A stretch of DNA of 64,000 bases, taken from positions 208,589 through 272,588 of the forward strand of contig JAFLCG010000009.1 of assembly GCA_017303635.1 (NCBI GenBank). The letters are read 5' to 3'. Below, one piece after another: positions 7,363 through 16,297 of the stretch. Source of the stretch: Anaerolineae bacterium. Its GTDB lineage: Bacteria; Chloroflexota; Anaerolineae; Aggregatilineales; Phototrophicaceae. The notes beneath the pieces are model-generated. The model had not been told where the DNA came from. It did no database searches and was given only the letters and a program-made list of their open reading frames with translations. Within the stretch, counting starts at the first letter, position 1, and each line of letters begins with the position of its first letter. A program made the position numbers and the translations under genes.

Positions 7363-9066
7363 ATGATACTCAGTGGTTCAGAAATTGTGATGGAATGCCT
7401 CATCCGAGAAGGCGTTGAAGTCATGTTCGGGTATCCCGGTGGCGCGATCCTGCCCACTTACGATGCCATGACCAAATATCCGCAGCTACGCCACATTCTG
7501 GTTCGGCACGAACAGGGTGCTTCTCACATGGCCGACGGCTATGCCCGTGCTACCGGCAAGGTCGGTGTCGCCATTGCGACCAGCGGCCCCGGTGCGACTA
7601 ACCTCGTCACCGGAATCGCTACCGCCATGATGGATTCCTCGCCCATCGTTTGCATCACCGGTCAGGTGCCGCGCGGTGCAATTGGCTCTGACGCTTTCCA
7701 GGAATGCGACATCACCGGCATCACCATCCCGGTGACTAAGCATAATTATCTAGTGAGCGATGTGCGCGAACTGCCGTACATTATCAAAGAAGCGTTCCAC
7801 ATCGCCCGCACAGGTAGGCCCGGCCCGGTGCTCATCGATATTCCGAAGGACATTCAGACGGAAAAGATCGAGTTTGTCTACCCAGAGGGTGAGATCACGT
7901 TGCCAGGCTATAATCCGCCGAAGCACGCTTCTGAAGAACAAATCGCTGATGCGCTCGAACTCATCAAGCAAGCCAAGAAGCCCGTCATACTGGCTGGACA
8001 CGGCATCACCGTGTCTGGTGCCAGCCAAGAACTGCAAGAACTGGCGGAGCGCGCCGGTATCCCGGTTACCCTGACCCTACTGGGCAAGGGTGCGATGCCA
8101 GAAGGCCATCCGCTGACTGTCGGTATGATGGGAATGCATGGTGCAGCAGCCTGTAACTTCGCCATTCAGGAAGCGGACCTGTTGATCGCGCTCGGTATGC
8201 GCTTCGATGACCGGGTGACCGGGAATCTCAAGACCTATTCACCAAACTCGAAGAAGATCCACGTTGACATTGATCCCTCTGAAATCAATAAGAATGTGAA
8301 AGTCGATGTGGGTATCGCCGGAGATGTCCGTACGGTGCTGCGGCAACTGTTGCCCTCGGTACCTTCCAAGACTCACGGGGAATGGATAGGGAAAATCCGG
8401 GACTGGCAGGAAGATGGCGACGAGCGTGATATTCTACACGCCGACTCACAAGGCAAGCTTCTGGGCGCGCAGGTCATCAACGATCTGTGGAAGTTCACGG
8501 GCGGCGATGCTATCACCGTCAGCGATGTCGGTCAGCATCAAATGTTGGAAGCGCAGTACTATCCGCATAAGCGCCCCAAGAGCATGTTAACCAGTGGCGG
8601 TCTTGGCACAATGGGCTTTGGCTTCCCGGCAGCATTGGGGGCAAAAGTCGGGATGCCAGATGAAGAAGTCTGGGCCATCGTCGGTGATGGCGGTTTCCAG
8701 ATGACCCTGTGTGAATTGGCAACGGCCAAACAGGAGAACATCAAAGTTAACATCGCCATTCTGAACAACGCATTCCTGGGAATGGTACGGCAGTGGCAAG
8801 AGTTCTTCTATGAGGAACGCTATCAGGCCACCCCCATGTTCAACCCGGATTTCGTCAAGCTGGCGGAAGCCTACGGCATCCCGGCCATGCGTGTAACTAG
8901 CCGTGAGCAGATCGAAGAGTCGGTGGAATTTGCCCGGCAGCATGATGGCCCGGTGTTGATCGAATATGCCATCGAAAAAGAAGAAATCGTCTATCCTATG
9001 GTTCCAGCGGGTGCTGACCTGCACAATATGATCCGCCGTCCCAAACCCGGTGAGGTGCAAGCATGA
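7363..9066 (+). CDS. ilvB: Acetolactate synthase, large (catalytic) subunit
   Basis: ThDP-, Mg- and FAD-dependent enzyme condensing pyruvate with pyruvate or 2-oxobutyrate, the first common step to Val, Leu and Ile. 567 residues. The ThDP-activating glutamate is E50 in RHEQGASHMA; the Mg/ThDP motif starts at G441-D442-G443 and runs to LNNAFLGMVRQWQ. AGGAGG precedes the ATG. Its last four bases overlap ilvN (ATGA), which fits one-to-one synthesis of the two subunits. Confidence 0.97.
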   Translation: MILSGSEIVMECLIREGVEVMFGYPGGAILPTYDAMTKYPQLRHILVRHEQGASHMADGYARATGKVGVAIATSGPGATNLVTGIATAMMDSSPIVCITGQVPRGAIGSDAFQECDITGITIPVTKHNYLVSDVRELPYIIKEAFHIARTGRPGPVLIDIPKDIQTEKIEFVYPEGEITLPGYNPPKHASEEQIADALELIKQAKKPVILAGHGITVSGASQELQELAERAGIPVTLTLLGKGAMPEGHPLTVGMMGMHGAAACNFAIQEADLLIALGMRFDDRVTGNLKTYSPNSKKIHVDIDPSEINKNVKVDVGIAGDVRTVLRQLLPSVPSKTHGEWIGKIRDWQEDGDERDILHADSQGKLLGAQVINDLWKFTGGDAITVSDVGQHQMLEAQYYPHKRPKSMLTSGGLGTMGFGFPAALGAKVGMPDEEVWAIVGDGGFQMTLCELATAKQENIKVNIAILNNAFLGMVRQWQEFFYEERYQATPMFNPDFVKLAEAYGIPAMRVTSREQIEESVEFARQHDGPVLIEYAIEKEEIVYPMVPAGADLHNMIRRPKPGEVQA

Positions 9067-9635
9067 CACAAAACGGCAAACAAACGCTCTCCGCGCTGGT
9101 CGAAAACAAACCAGGTGTCCTGAACCGCGTGGTCAGTATGCTCCGGCGGCGCAATTTCAATGTCGATAGCCTGACGGTTGGGCGTACTGCCAACCCGTTT
9201 GTATCACGCATGACCATCGTGGTTGACCAAACGCGGGGCAGCGGCAAACGCATTGCTTCCAACCTGTTCAAGTTAGTCAATGTGATTGATGTGAAAGTCA
9301 TCTCTGATGAACTGCATGTCAGCCGTGACCTGGCCCTCATCAAAGTGCGGAGCGATGATGCTGAATCCCGCAACGCCCTGACCCTGATCTGCGAACGCTT
9401 CCCGGCCCGCATCATTGATATTGGCCCAGCAGTCGCGATTGTGGAGATCACTGCACAGGAAGATATCGTCGAGGCCATGATTAAGGAACTGGAACCGATT
9501 GGCATTGTTGAGATGGTTCGGACTGGCGTTGTCGCCATGGGCCGCGGCGTCCGCATTATGGAGGCCGACGACTACCGTCCTGCCGTTGAAGCGATCAAGG
9601 AAGACAGTGGCAGCTATCAGGTGTACGGTGTCTAA
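9063..9635 (+). CDS. ilvN: Acetolactate synthase, small (regulatory) subunit
   Basis: Activates IlvB and confers feedback inhibition by BCAAs. 190 residues: an ACT domain at about 8-80 (LSALVENKPGVLNRVVSML, NVDSLTVG) and the C-terminal small-subunit domain ending near DDYRPAVEAIK. Overlaps ilvB by four bases. Unlike many operons of this kind, no ilvC (ketol-acid reductoisomerase) follows; leuA comes next after a 145-base gap that holds a short ORF. Confidence 0.96.
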   Translation: MTQNGKQTLSALVENKPGVLNRVVSMLRRRNFNVDSLTVGRTANPFVSRMTIVVDQTRGSGKRIASNLFKLVNVIDVKVISDELHVSRDLALIKVRSDDAESRNALTLICERFPARIIDIGPAVAIVEITAQEDIVEAMIKELEPIGIVEMVRTGVVAMGRGVRIMEADDYRPAVEAIKEDSGSYQVYGV

Positions 9636-9668
9636 GCCCACGTAATGAAAGGTAGTCTGAGATGAATG

Positions 9669-9684
9669 ACGACGATGGCGTCGT
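9669..9684 (+). other. Small hairpin between ilvN and leuA
   Basis: ACGACG (9669-9674), loop ATGG, CGTCGT (9679-9684). A perfect 6-bp stem with no T-tract, just upstream of the strong ribosome-binding site at 9691. It could influence access to that site or mark a processing point; function unknown. Confidence 0.25.
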
Positions 9685-9704
9685 AGCGGAAAGGGGGTGA
9701 TCGC

Positions 9705-9803
9705 ATGTCCGAAGATGGCCTTGCTGACCTTAAGCCTTTGCCTGATTTGACACTCGATCTGTTGAAAGGATCACCCTGCCATGACGACTCCGACCATGAT
9801 TGA
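9705..9803 (+). CDS. Leucine-rich upstream ORF overlapping leuA start (32 residues)
   Basis: Preceded by AAGGGGGTGATC at 9691-9702, an 11-of-12 match to the ideal Shine-Dalgarno sequence and among the strongest sites in the window. The peptide (MSEDGLADLKPLPDLTLDL and on) has 7 Leu and 7 Asp in 32 residues. It ends at TGA 9801-9803, beyond both candidate leuA starts (ATG 9781 and ATG 9796), so its translation must collide or couple with leuA initiation. No homologue recognised. Most likely a translational leader sensing leucyl-tRNA; a non-functional frame is possible. Confidence 0.45.
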   Translation: MSEDGLADLKPLPDLTLDLLKGSPCHDDSDHD

Positions 9804-11412
9804 CCCAAATCGCGTCTTTATCTTTGACACGACCCTGCGCGATGGTGAACAGAGCCCCGGTTGCACCATGACCAGCGCCGAAAAACTGGAAGTGGCGCGG
9901 CAACTGGCTCGCCTGGGTGTAGACATCATCGAGGCGGGCTTTCCAGCAGCCTCACCCGACGATCTGGCTGCGGTACAGCGTATCGCCCGCGAAATCGGCA
10001 CCGCAGATGGCCCGACCATCTGCGGTCTTTCCCGCGCTCGCGAAAAGGATATCCTGACTTGCTGGGAAGGCGTGAAGGATGCTGCCAAACCGCGCATCCA
10101 TACCTTCCTCGGCATGTCAGATATTCATATGAAGTACATCAACAACATCACACGGGAAGAAGGCCTCAAGATCGTCCGGGACGCCGTTAAACTGGCGAGC
10201 AGTCTCTCCCCCGATGTGGAGTTCAGCCCGATGGATGCCGGGCGTGCGGACATCCGTTACGTGATTGAAGCCTGTGCTACCGCTATCGAAGCTGGAGCGC
10301 GGACTCTCAACATCCCGGATACGGTTGGTTATGTGACCCCCGAAGAATGGGGGGACTTCATCGGTCAATTGATCGCAGAGACACCCGGTGGTGGAGTCGG
10401 CAGTGGTGTAATCTGGTCAGTACACTGCCATAATGACTTGGGGCTAGCGACTGCCAACACGCTCGCCGGAGTCTTGGCCGGGGCACGACAGGCCGAAGTC
10501 ACCATCAACGGTATTGGTGAGCGCGCCGGTAATACCAGCCTGGAAGAAGTGGTCATGGCGATCCACACACGCGGCAAAATCTACGGATTGACGACCGGTA
10601 TCAACACCCGAGAGATCGTCAAAACCAGCCGTATGGTCAGCAATTACACCGGCATGTCCGTCCAACCGAACAAGGCGATTGTAGGCGCCAATGCCTTCTC
10701 ACACGAAGCCGGTATTCATCAGGACGGGATGCTCAAACACGCCAGCACTTTCGAGATCATGACCCCGGACACGGTCGGCTGGACTCAGAGCAAACTCGTG
10801 CTCGGCAAGCATAGCGGTCGCCATGCCCTGCGTGAACGCCTGAAAGAAATGGGGCACATGCTGGAAGGTGATGCTCTCAATCAGGTCTTCGCTCGCTTCA
10901 AGGACCTGGCCGATGCGAAGAAAACCGTCACCGATGCTGATCTGGAAGCCCTGCTAACGGATGAATTTGAAGGGCCGGAAGAAATCTTCAGCCTCGTGGA
11001 TATTCAAGTGACGTGTGGTACGATGGGACTGCCAACGGCCACCATCAAAATGAAGAACGCAGCAGGCGAAGAAGTGATCGAGGCAGCAGTAGGCAGCGGT
11101 CCGGTGGATGCCAGCTTCCGCGCCCTCGACCGGGTCGTACAGGCACCCAATAACCTCGTCGAGTACAGTGTTCACAGCATTACCGAAGGTATTGACGCGA
11201 TGGGCGAAGTAACCGTCCGCATAGCAACTGTCGAAGGCGAGCGACGTACTTACGGCGGTTATGGCGCGGATGATGACATTATCGTTGCCAGCGTCAAGGC
11301 TTATCTGGCAGCACTCAACCGAATGGTAGCCGCCATGGGACTTGCCGGACATCAGCCTGAAGGTGATGCAGCTAGTGTAGGTATCGCGCCGACAGCCTCC
11401 CCCACTGCCTAA
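9781..11412 (+). CDS. leuA: 2-isopropylmalate synthase
   Basis: Condenses 2-oxoisovalerate with acetyl-CoA, the committed step to leucine. 543 residues: a TIM-barrel HMGL-like domain starting with FDTTLRDGEQSPG and carrying the metal motif VHCHNDLGLA, then the C-terminal LeuA dimer/allosteric domain (about residue 400 on) that binds leucine. Start at ATG 9781 has AAAGGA about 10 bases upstream; ATG 9796 is possible. It lies inside the end of the Leu-rich short ORF. The C-terminal tail after residue 520 is low-complexity Ala/Pro. Confidence 0.95.
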   Translation: MTTPTMIDPNRVFIFDTTLRDGEQSPGCTMTSAEKLEVARQLARLGVDIIEAGFPAASPDDLAAVQRIAREIGTADGPTICGLSRAREKDILTCWEGVKDAAKPRIHTFLGMSDIHMKYINNITREEGLKIVRDAVKLASSLSPDVEFSPMDAGRADIRYVIEACATAIEAGARTLNIPDTVGYVTPEEWGDFIGQLIAETPGGGVGSGVIWSVHCHNDLGLATANTLAGVLAGARQAEVTINGIGERAGNTSLEEVVMAIHTRGKIYGLTTGINTREIVKTSRMVSNYTGMSVQPNKAIVGANAFSHEAGIHQDGMLKHASTFEIMTPDTVGWTQSKLVLGKHSGRHALRERLKEMGHMLEGDALNQVFARFKDLADAKKTVTDADLEALLTDEFEGPEEIFSLVDIQVTCGTMGLPTATIKMKNAAGEEVIEAAVGSGPVDASFRALDRVVQAPNNLVEYSVHSITEGIDAMGEVTVRIATVEGERRTYGGYGADDDIIVASVKAYLAALNRMVAAMGLAGHQPEGDAASVGIAPTASPTA

Positions 11413-11457
11413 AGTGGCTGGCATTTCGGCTGTATTAACTCTAACGGAATGGATTGT

Positions 11458-12897
11458 ATGACTTCTAACGAGAACGGACACCCACGAACCCTGTTTGAAA
11501 AAGTCTGGGAAAATCATCTGGTCAAGCCGCAGACACCAGATACCCCGGCAGTACTCTATATTGATCTGCATCTGGTCCATGAAGTGACTTCACCGCAAGC
11601 CTTCACCCAGTTGCGAGAGCAGAATCTGAAAGTACGCCGCCCGGACCGCACCATGGCTACCATGGATCATAGTACGCCGACCACCCCTAAGAATTCGCTA
11701 GGCATCATCCCGGTGACGGATTCAATGGCGGCAGCACAACTGGATGTGATGCGGAAGAATTGCGCGGACTTCGGTATACCCCTCTACGACCTAGGCACTG
11801 AGAACCAAGGTATCGTCCACGTCATTGGGCCCGAACAAGGGCTGACGCAACCGGGTATGACCATCGTCTGTGGTGATAGTCATACCAGCACGCATGGGGC
11901 CTTTGGTGCTTTGGCCTTTGGCATCGGTACCAGTGAAGTAGCCCATGTGTTGGCAACCCAGTGCTTGCTGCAAAGCCGCCCGAAAACCATGGCTGTTCGC
12001 GTCGACGGTCGGCTCAATCAGGCCGTTACTGCGAAGGATATCATTCTGGCGATCATCGCCCAGATCGGGGTTGGTGGTGGTACCGGCTACGTCTTTGAGT
12101 ATATGGGAGAGGCCATCCGCGCTCTGAGCATGGAGGGCCGCATGACCATCTGTAATATGTCTATCGAAGGTGGGGCGCGCGCTGGTATGGTTGCACCCGA
12201 TGAGACTACTTTCCAGTATGTGGCGGGCAAACCCTATGCCCCTAAGGGTGCGGAGTGGGATCGGGCCGTCGCTGGATGGCGCAAGCTGCCGACAGATGAT
12301 GGAGCAACCTTCGACCATGAAATCGTGCTGGATGCAGATAAACTGACACCGATGATTACCTATGGCACAAACCCCGGTATGGGGATGCCCATCAACAGCT
12401 ATGTCCCCGATCCGGACAAGCTGAGTGATGTCAGCCAAAAAGTTGCACTGGATAAAGCCCTGACGTACATGGGCCTGCAACCAGGTCAAAAACTGGTTGG
12501 GCAACCGGTCGATGTCGTGTTCGTCGGTAGCTGTACCAACTCCCGAATCACCGATCTGCGCGAAGCTGCTCGCTTCATTGAGGGCCGGAAAGTCGCCTCA
12601 AACGTGCGCATGATGGTGGTGCCAGGTTCGCAGCAGGTCAAGCGGCAAGCTGAAGCCGAAGGACTGGATAAAGTCTTCAAGGAAGCCGGGGCCGAATGGC
12701 GCGAGGCGGGCTGCTCCATGTGCATCGCTATGAACGGCGATCAACTCCAACCTGGTCAATATGCCGTCAGCACCAGCAACCGCAATTTTGAAGGGCGTCA
12801 GGGCAAAGGTGGACGCACCTTCCTCGCCAGCCCCCTGACTGCGGTCGCTTCGGCAATCAACGGCGTGGTGACAGATCCCAGGGAGATGACAAACTAA
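11458..12897 (+). CDS. leuC: 3-isopropylmalate dehydratase, large subunit
   Basis: Aconitase-family subunit isomerising 2- to 3-isopropylmalate and, with CimA present, probably also citramalate to 3-methylmalate. About 480 residues. The three [4Fe-4S] cysteines are visible: C359 in GSCTNSR and C419/C422 in GCSMCIAMN. ATG 11458 is preferred because GGA lies about 9 bases upstream; an in-frame ATG at 11449 would add three residues. Its stop overlaps the leuD start by one base (TAATG). Confidence 0.95.
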   Translation: MTSNENGHPRTLFEKVWENHLVKPQTPDTPAVLYIDLHLVHEVTSPQAFTQLREQNLKVRRPDRTMATMDHSTPTTPKNSLGIIPVTDSMAAAQLDVMRKNCADFGIPLYDLGTENQGIVHVIGPEQGLTQPGMTIVCGDSHTSTHGAFGALAFGIGTSEVAHVLATQCLLQSRPKTMAVRVDGRLNQAVTAKDIILAIIAQIGVGGGTGYVFEYMGEAIRALSMEGRMTICNMSIEGGARAGMVAPDETTFQYVAGKPYAPKGAEWDRAVAGWRKLPTDDGATFDHEIVLDADKLTPMITYGTNPGMGMPINSYVPDPDKLSDVSQKVALDKALTYMGLQPGQKLVGQPVDVVFVGSCTNSRITDLREAARFIEGRKVASNVRMMVVPGSQQVKRQAEAEGLDKVFKEAGAEWREAGCSMCIAMNGDQLQPGQYAVSTSNRNFEGRQGKGGRTFLASPLTAVASAINGVVTDPREMTN

Positions 12898-13508
12898 TGG
12901 AACCCGTACGCAAATTCAGCGGGCGTTTGGCTCCGCTGCCCATCAATGACATCGATACTGATCAGATTATCCCAGCTCGTTACCTGAAGGTGACGGATAA
13001 GAATGGCCTCGGCCAAGCCTGCTTTTCGGACTGGCGCTACAACGCGGATGGCTCGCCCAAGGCAGATTTCATCCTCAACAAGCCGGAATATCAGGGCACT
13101 TCAGTATTAATCGGTGGGCACAACTTCGGCTGCGGCAGCTCACGCGAACATGCTCCCTGGGCATTAATGGGTGCTGGTTTCAAAGCGGTCATCAGCACTT
13201 ACTTTGCAGACATTTTCCGCAACAACTCGCTCAAGAATGGGTTACTGCCGGTCGTTGTCGATGAAGAAACGCACCGCCAGCTCATTAGTCTGGCGGAAGA
13301 AGACCCGACGACTGAGGTCGTTGTCGATCTGGAAAGCCAAACTGTAACACTACCCGATGGCCGTGCAGTCAACTTCCCGGTGGATGCTTTTTCGCGCTAC
13401 TGCCTGCTAAACGGAGTCGATCAGCTCGGCTTCCTGATGGGCCTGGATGAACAAATCGAAAAGTACGAAGCAGGTAATCCGGCTCGCGTACAAACTGTAT
13501 TCAGTTAA
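12897..13508 (+). CDS. leuD: 3-isopropylmalate dehydratase, small subunit
   Basis: Swivelling-domain partner of LeuC. 203 residues, with the IDTDQIIPARYLK start and the GHNFGCGSSREHAPWAL substrate-binding block. It is of the longer bacterial LeuD type (about 200 residues), not the short archaeal type. Start overlaps the leuC stop by one base; cimA follows 21 bases on behind AGGAGG. Confidence 0.96.
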   Translation: MEPVRKFSGRLAPLPINDIDTDQIIPARYLKVTDKNGLGQACFSDWRYNADGSPKADFILNKPEYQGTSVLIGGHNFGCGSSREHAPWALMGAGFKAVISTYFADIFRNNSLKNGLLPVVVDEETHRQLISLAEEDPTTEVVVDLESQTVTLPDGRAVNFPVDAFSRYCLLNGVDQLGFLMGLDEQIEKYEAGNPARVQTVFS

Positions 13509-13529
13509 CGTTGCAGGAGGCGGACGCGC

Positions 13530-15131
13530 ATGACAATCGCCATCTATGATACGACGTTGCGCGATGGCACCCAGCGAGAGGGCATCTCGCTCTCGGTGGC
13601 CGATAAACTCAAAATCACTCGGTTACTGGATCAATTTGGCGTAGCCTATATCGAAGGGGGTTGGCCCGGTTCCAACCCCAAAGATGCAGCTTTCTTCGAG
13701 GAAGCCCAGGGCCTGGAACTGAAGCACGCCCGAATCGCCGCATTCGGTTCCACCTGCCGCAAGAACAGCGACCCGACAACGGACCCTAACATCATTGCGT
13801 TGGTCGAAGCCAATACCCCGGTAGTGACCGTTGTCGGCAAGACTTCGATGCTGCATGTAACCGATGTGCTGCAAACCACGCCAGAAGAAAATCTACGGAT
13901 GATTCGTGAGAGCCTGGCGTATCTCAAGAGTCTGGGCAAAGAAGTGATCTACGACGCCGAGCATTTCTTTGATGGCACCAAGCTCGATTACGAGTATGCG
14001 CTGGATACGATCGCAGCAGCGGTCGAAGGTGGAGCCGATACCGTTGTCCTGTGCGATACGAACGGTGGCTCGCTGCCGTGGGAAGTAGAGCAATATGTCA
14101 CCTCCATTCGTGAAACATTCCCAAACGTGAAGATTGGTATCCACACGCACAATGATGGTGAACTGGCAGTCGCCAATTCGCTGGCTGCTGTACGAGCGGG
14201 AGCTATCCACATTCAGGGGACCATCAATGGCTATGGCGAACGCTGCGGAAATGCCAATCTGGTCAGCATCATCCCTGATCTTGAACTAAAGATGGGGATT
14301 GAATGTCTGCCAGAGCGCGATCAGCTTCGGCACCTGACGAGCCTTTCGCGGACAGTCGCCGAAATTGCTAATCTCGCGCCTGATAATCACCTTGCTTATG
14401 TGGGTAAGAGTGCCTTTGCCCATAAAGGTGGCATCCATGTGGCGGCCATCCGCCGCAACGTGGATAGCTACCAGCATATCGACCCTGCACGAGTCGGCAA
14501 TGAAATGCGCGTCCTGGTGTCTGATCTCTCTGGTCAAGGCAATCTGCTTAGTAAAGCGGAAGAACTCGGTCTGGATGTGAGCAAGAAAGAAGCCCTAGAA
14601 GTACTCGAACAGATCAAGCGACTAGAAAATGAGGGCTACGTCTTTGAAGGTGCAGAAGCATCGGTTGCCGTCCGTTTGCATCGGGCTAAACCTGGCTACC
14701 GCCCCATCTTCACGCTGATCGATTTCACGGTAATGGTTTCCGCACATGATGACTATGAGCACTCACAGGCGCAGGCGATGGTCAAAGTGGATATTGATGG
14801 CGACATCATCCATACCGCTGCCGATGGTAATGGCCCGGTCAATGCGCTCGATCTGGCGCTGCGGAAAGCACTGCTGCCCCGTTACCCGCAGGTGGCGGAT
14901 TTCCAACTGGCAGACTACAAGGTCCGTATCCCAGATAGCAATAATGGCACGGCTGCCCGCACCCGCGTCCTGATTGATACAACCAGTAACAGTGAACGCT
15001 GGAGTACAGTCGGCGCTGGAACCAACATCATTCAAGCGAGTTGGTTCGCACTGGTAGATAGCGTAGAATATGGCCTTTCGCTGGCAGGGCGCTCGGTAGA
15101 AGAACCCGCAATCAGCGCTTCGGCAGATTAG
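13530..15131 (+). CDS. cimA: (R)-citramalate synthase
   Basis: Condenses pyruvate with acetyl-CoA to citramalate, giving 2-oxobutyrate for isoleucine without threonine deaminase. 533 residues: HMGL-like barrel from YDTTLRDGTQREG with HTHNDGELAVAN as metal site, and a C-terminal LeuA-like regulatory domain. DGTQREGISLS and EGGWPGSNPKDAAFF separate this citramalate-synthase branch from LeuA and from homocitrate synthase. AGGAGG lies before the ATG. LeuCD upstream and LeuB downstream can carry the next two reactions. The true substrate is inferred from family resemblance. Confidence 0.9.
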   Translation: MTIAIYDTTLRDGTQREGISLSVADKLKITRLLDQFGVAYIEGGWPGSNPKDAAFFEEAQGLELKHARIAAFGSTCRKNSDPTTDPNIIALVEANTPVVTVVGKTSMLHVTDVLQTTPEENLRMIRESLAYLKSLGKEVIYDAEHFFDGTKLDYEYALDTIAAAVEGGADTVVLCDTNGGSLPWEVEQYVTSIRETFPNVKIGIHTHNDGELAVANSLAAVRAGAIHIQGTINGYGERCGNANLVSIIPDLELKMGIECLPERDQLRHLTSLSRTVAEIANLAPDNHLAYVGKSAFAHKGGIHVAAIRRNVDSYQHIDPARVGNEMRVLVSDLSGQGNLLSKAEELGLDVSKKEALEVLEQIKRLENEGYVFEGAEASVAVRLHRAKPGYRPIFTLIDFTVMVSAHDDYEHSQAQAMVKVDIDGDIIHTAADGNGPVNALDLALRKALLPRYPQVADFQLADYKVRIPDSNNGTAARTRVLIDTTSNSERWSTVGAGTNIIQASWFALVDSVEYGLSLAGRSVEEPAISASAD

Positions 15132-15184
15132 AGCTTAGCGGAATGTAGGTGTGACTTACTTGGTCACCCTTACTGATATTCGTT

Positions 15185-15216
15185 ACGGGCTGGCAACTGA
15201 GCGGCCCGTTTTTTGT
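15185..15216 (+). terminator. Intrinsic terminator between cimA and leuB
   Basis: ACGGGC (15185-15190) pairs with GCCCGT (15204-15209) and runs into TTTTTT. A small GTGAC/GTCAC hairpin (15151-15167) precedes it. It lies 15 bases before the leuB ATG, so leuB either depends on readthrough or has its own control. Confidence 0.65.
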
Positions 15217-15230
15217 GAGGAAGAACTGAG

Positions 15231-16295
15231 ATGAAAGCAACTATTTGTGTCCTACCTGGTGATGGGATTGGGCCAGAAGTCACATCCAAAGCGGTAGCGG
15301 TACTTTCCAAAGTAGCCAGTAAGTTCGGCCATGATTTCACGTTTAATGAAGCCCTGATGGGCGGCATCGCCATTGACAAGACCGGCACCTCCCTGCCTGC
15401 GGAAAGTCTCAAGACAGCAGAGCAATCCGATGCAATTTTGCTCGGGGCAGTCGGTGGACCCAAGTGGTCAGACCCCACTGCCAGTGTCCGTCCAGAACAG
15501 GGTTTATTGCAAATCCGTAAACACTTTGACCTTTTTGCCAATCTGCGTCCAGTCAAGGCCTACCCGGCGCTGGCACAACACACCCCGCTGCGCCCTGATC
15601 TGCTGGACAATGTCGACATGCTGTTCGTCCGTGAGCTGACTGGCGGAATTTACTTCGGCCCCCGTCAAGAACAGGGAGATGGAGATAGCGCCTATGACAC
15701 AGAACTCTATACTGTTCCAGAAGTTGAACGCGTAGCACATGTGGCATTCCGCGCAGCCCAATCCCGTCGCAATAAAGTGACCTCGGTTGATAAAGCCAAT
15801 GTCATGGCAGCCTATCGTCTATGGCGGAGGACAGTGGTCAAAGTACATGAAGATTACAGTGATGTCGAGCTCGATCATGTGCTGGTCGATGCGTGTACCA
15901 TGTATCTAATGACACGCCCTGCCAGCTTTGATGTTATCGTCGCCAGCAATATTTTTGGTGATATTCTGAGCGATGAAGCTTCGGTACTGGCAGGATCGTT
16001 GGGAATGCTGCCATCAGCATCATTGGGTTCAGGGACCATGGGCTTATATGAACCAATACACGGTTCAGCGCCGGATATTGCAGGTCAAGGAAAAGCTAAC
16101 CCAACCGGCACAATTCTCAGTGCCGCTATGCTGCTGCGCTACAGCCTGGGACTAGAAGCCGAAGCCAAGGTAGTCGAAGCCGCGGTCGAAAAGACGCTGG
16201 CTGCAGGTGCACGGACAGCCGATATTGCGCCACGTGGCGGCAGCTTTATCAGCACGAATGAATATGCTGATCAGGTGCTTTCGGCAATCGAATAA
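15231..16295 (+). CDS. leuB: 3-isopropylmalate dehydrogenase
   Basis: NAD-dependent oxidative decarboxylation of 3-isopropylmalate (and plausibly 3-methylmalate from the CimA route). 354 residues, with GDGIGPEV at the start, RELTGGIYFG in the substrate-specificity region and NIFGDILSDEASVL for Mg/NAD binding. GAGGAAG precedes the ATG. Last gene of the BCAA cluster; its stop is two bases from the end of the convergent gene. Confidence 0.95.
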   Translation: MKATICVLPGDGIGPEVTSKAVAVLSKVASKFGHDFTFNEALMGGIAIDKTGTSLPAESLKTAEQSDAILLGAVGGPKWSDPTASVRPEQGLLQIRKHFDLFANLRPVKAYPALAQHTPLRPDLLDNVDMLFVRELTGGIYFGPRQEQGDGDSAYDTELYTVPEVERVAHVAFRAAQSRRNKVTSVDKANVMAAYRLWRRTVVKVHEDYSDVELDHVLVDACTMYLMTRPASFDVIVASNIFGDILSDEASVLAGSLGMLPSASLGSGTMGLYEPIHGSAPDIAGQGKANPTGTILSAAMLLRYSLGLEAEAKVVEAAVEKTLAAGARTADIAPRGGSFISTNEYADQVLSAIE

Positions 16296-16297
16296 CC

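Noticed and set aside
11791..12504. 237-codon minus-strand frame inside leuC
   Set aside because: leuC carries all its Fe-S ligands on the plus strand; the antisense frame has no recognisable features.
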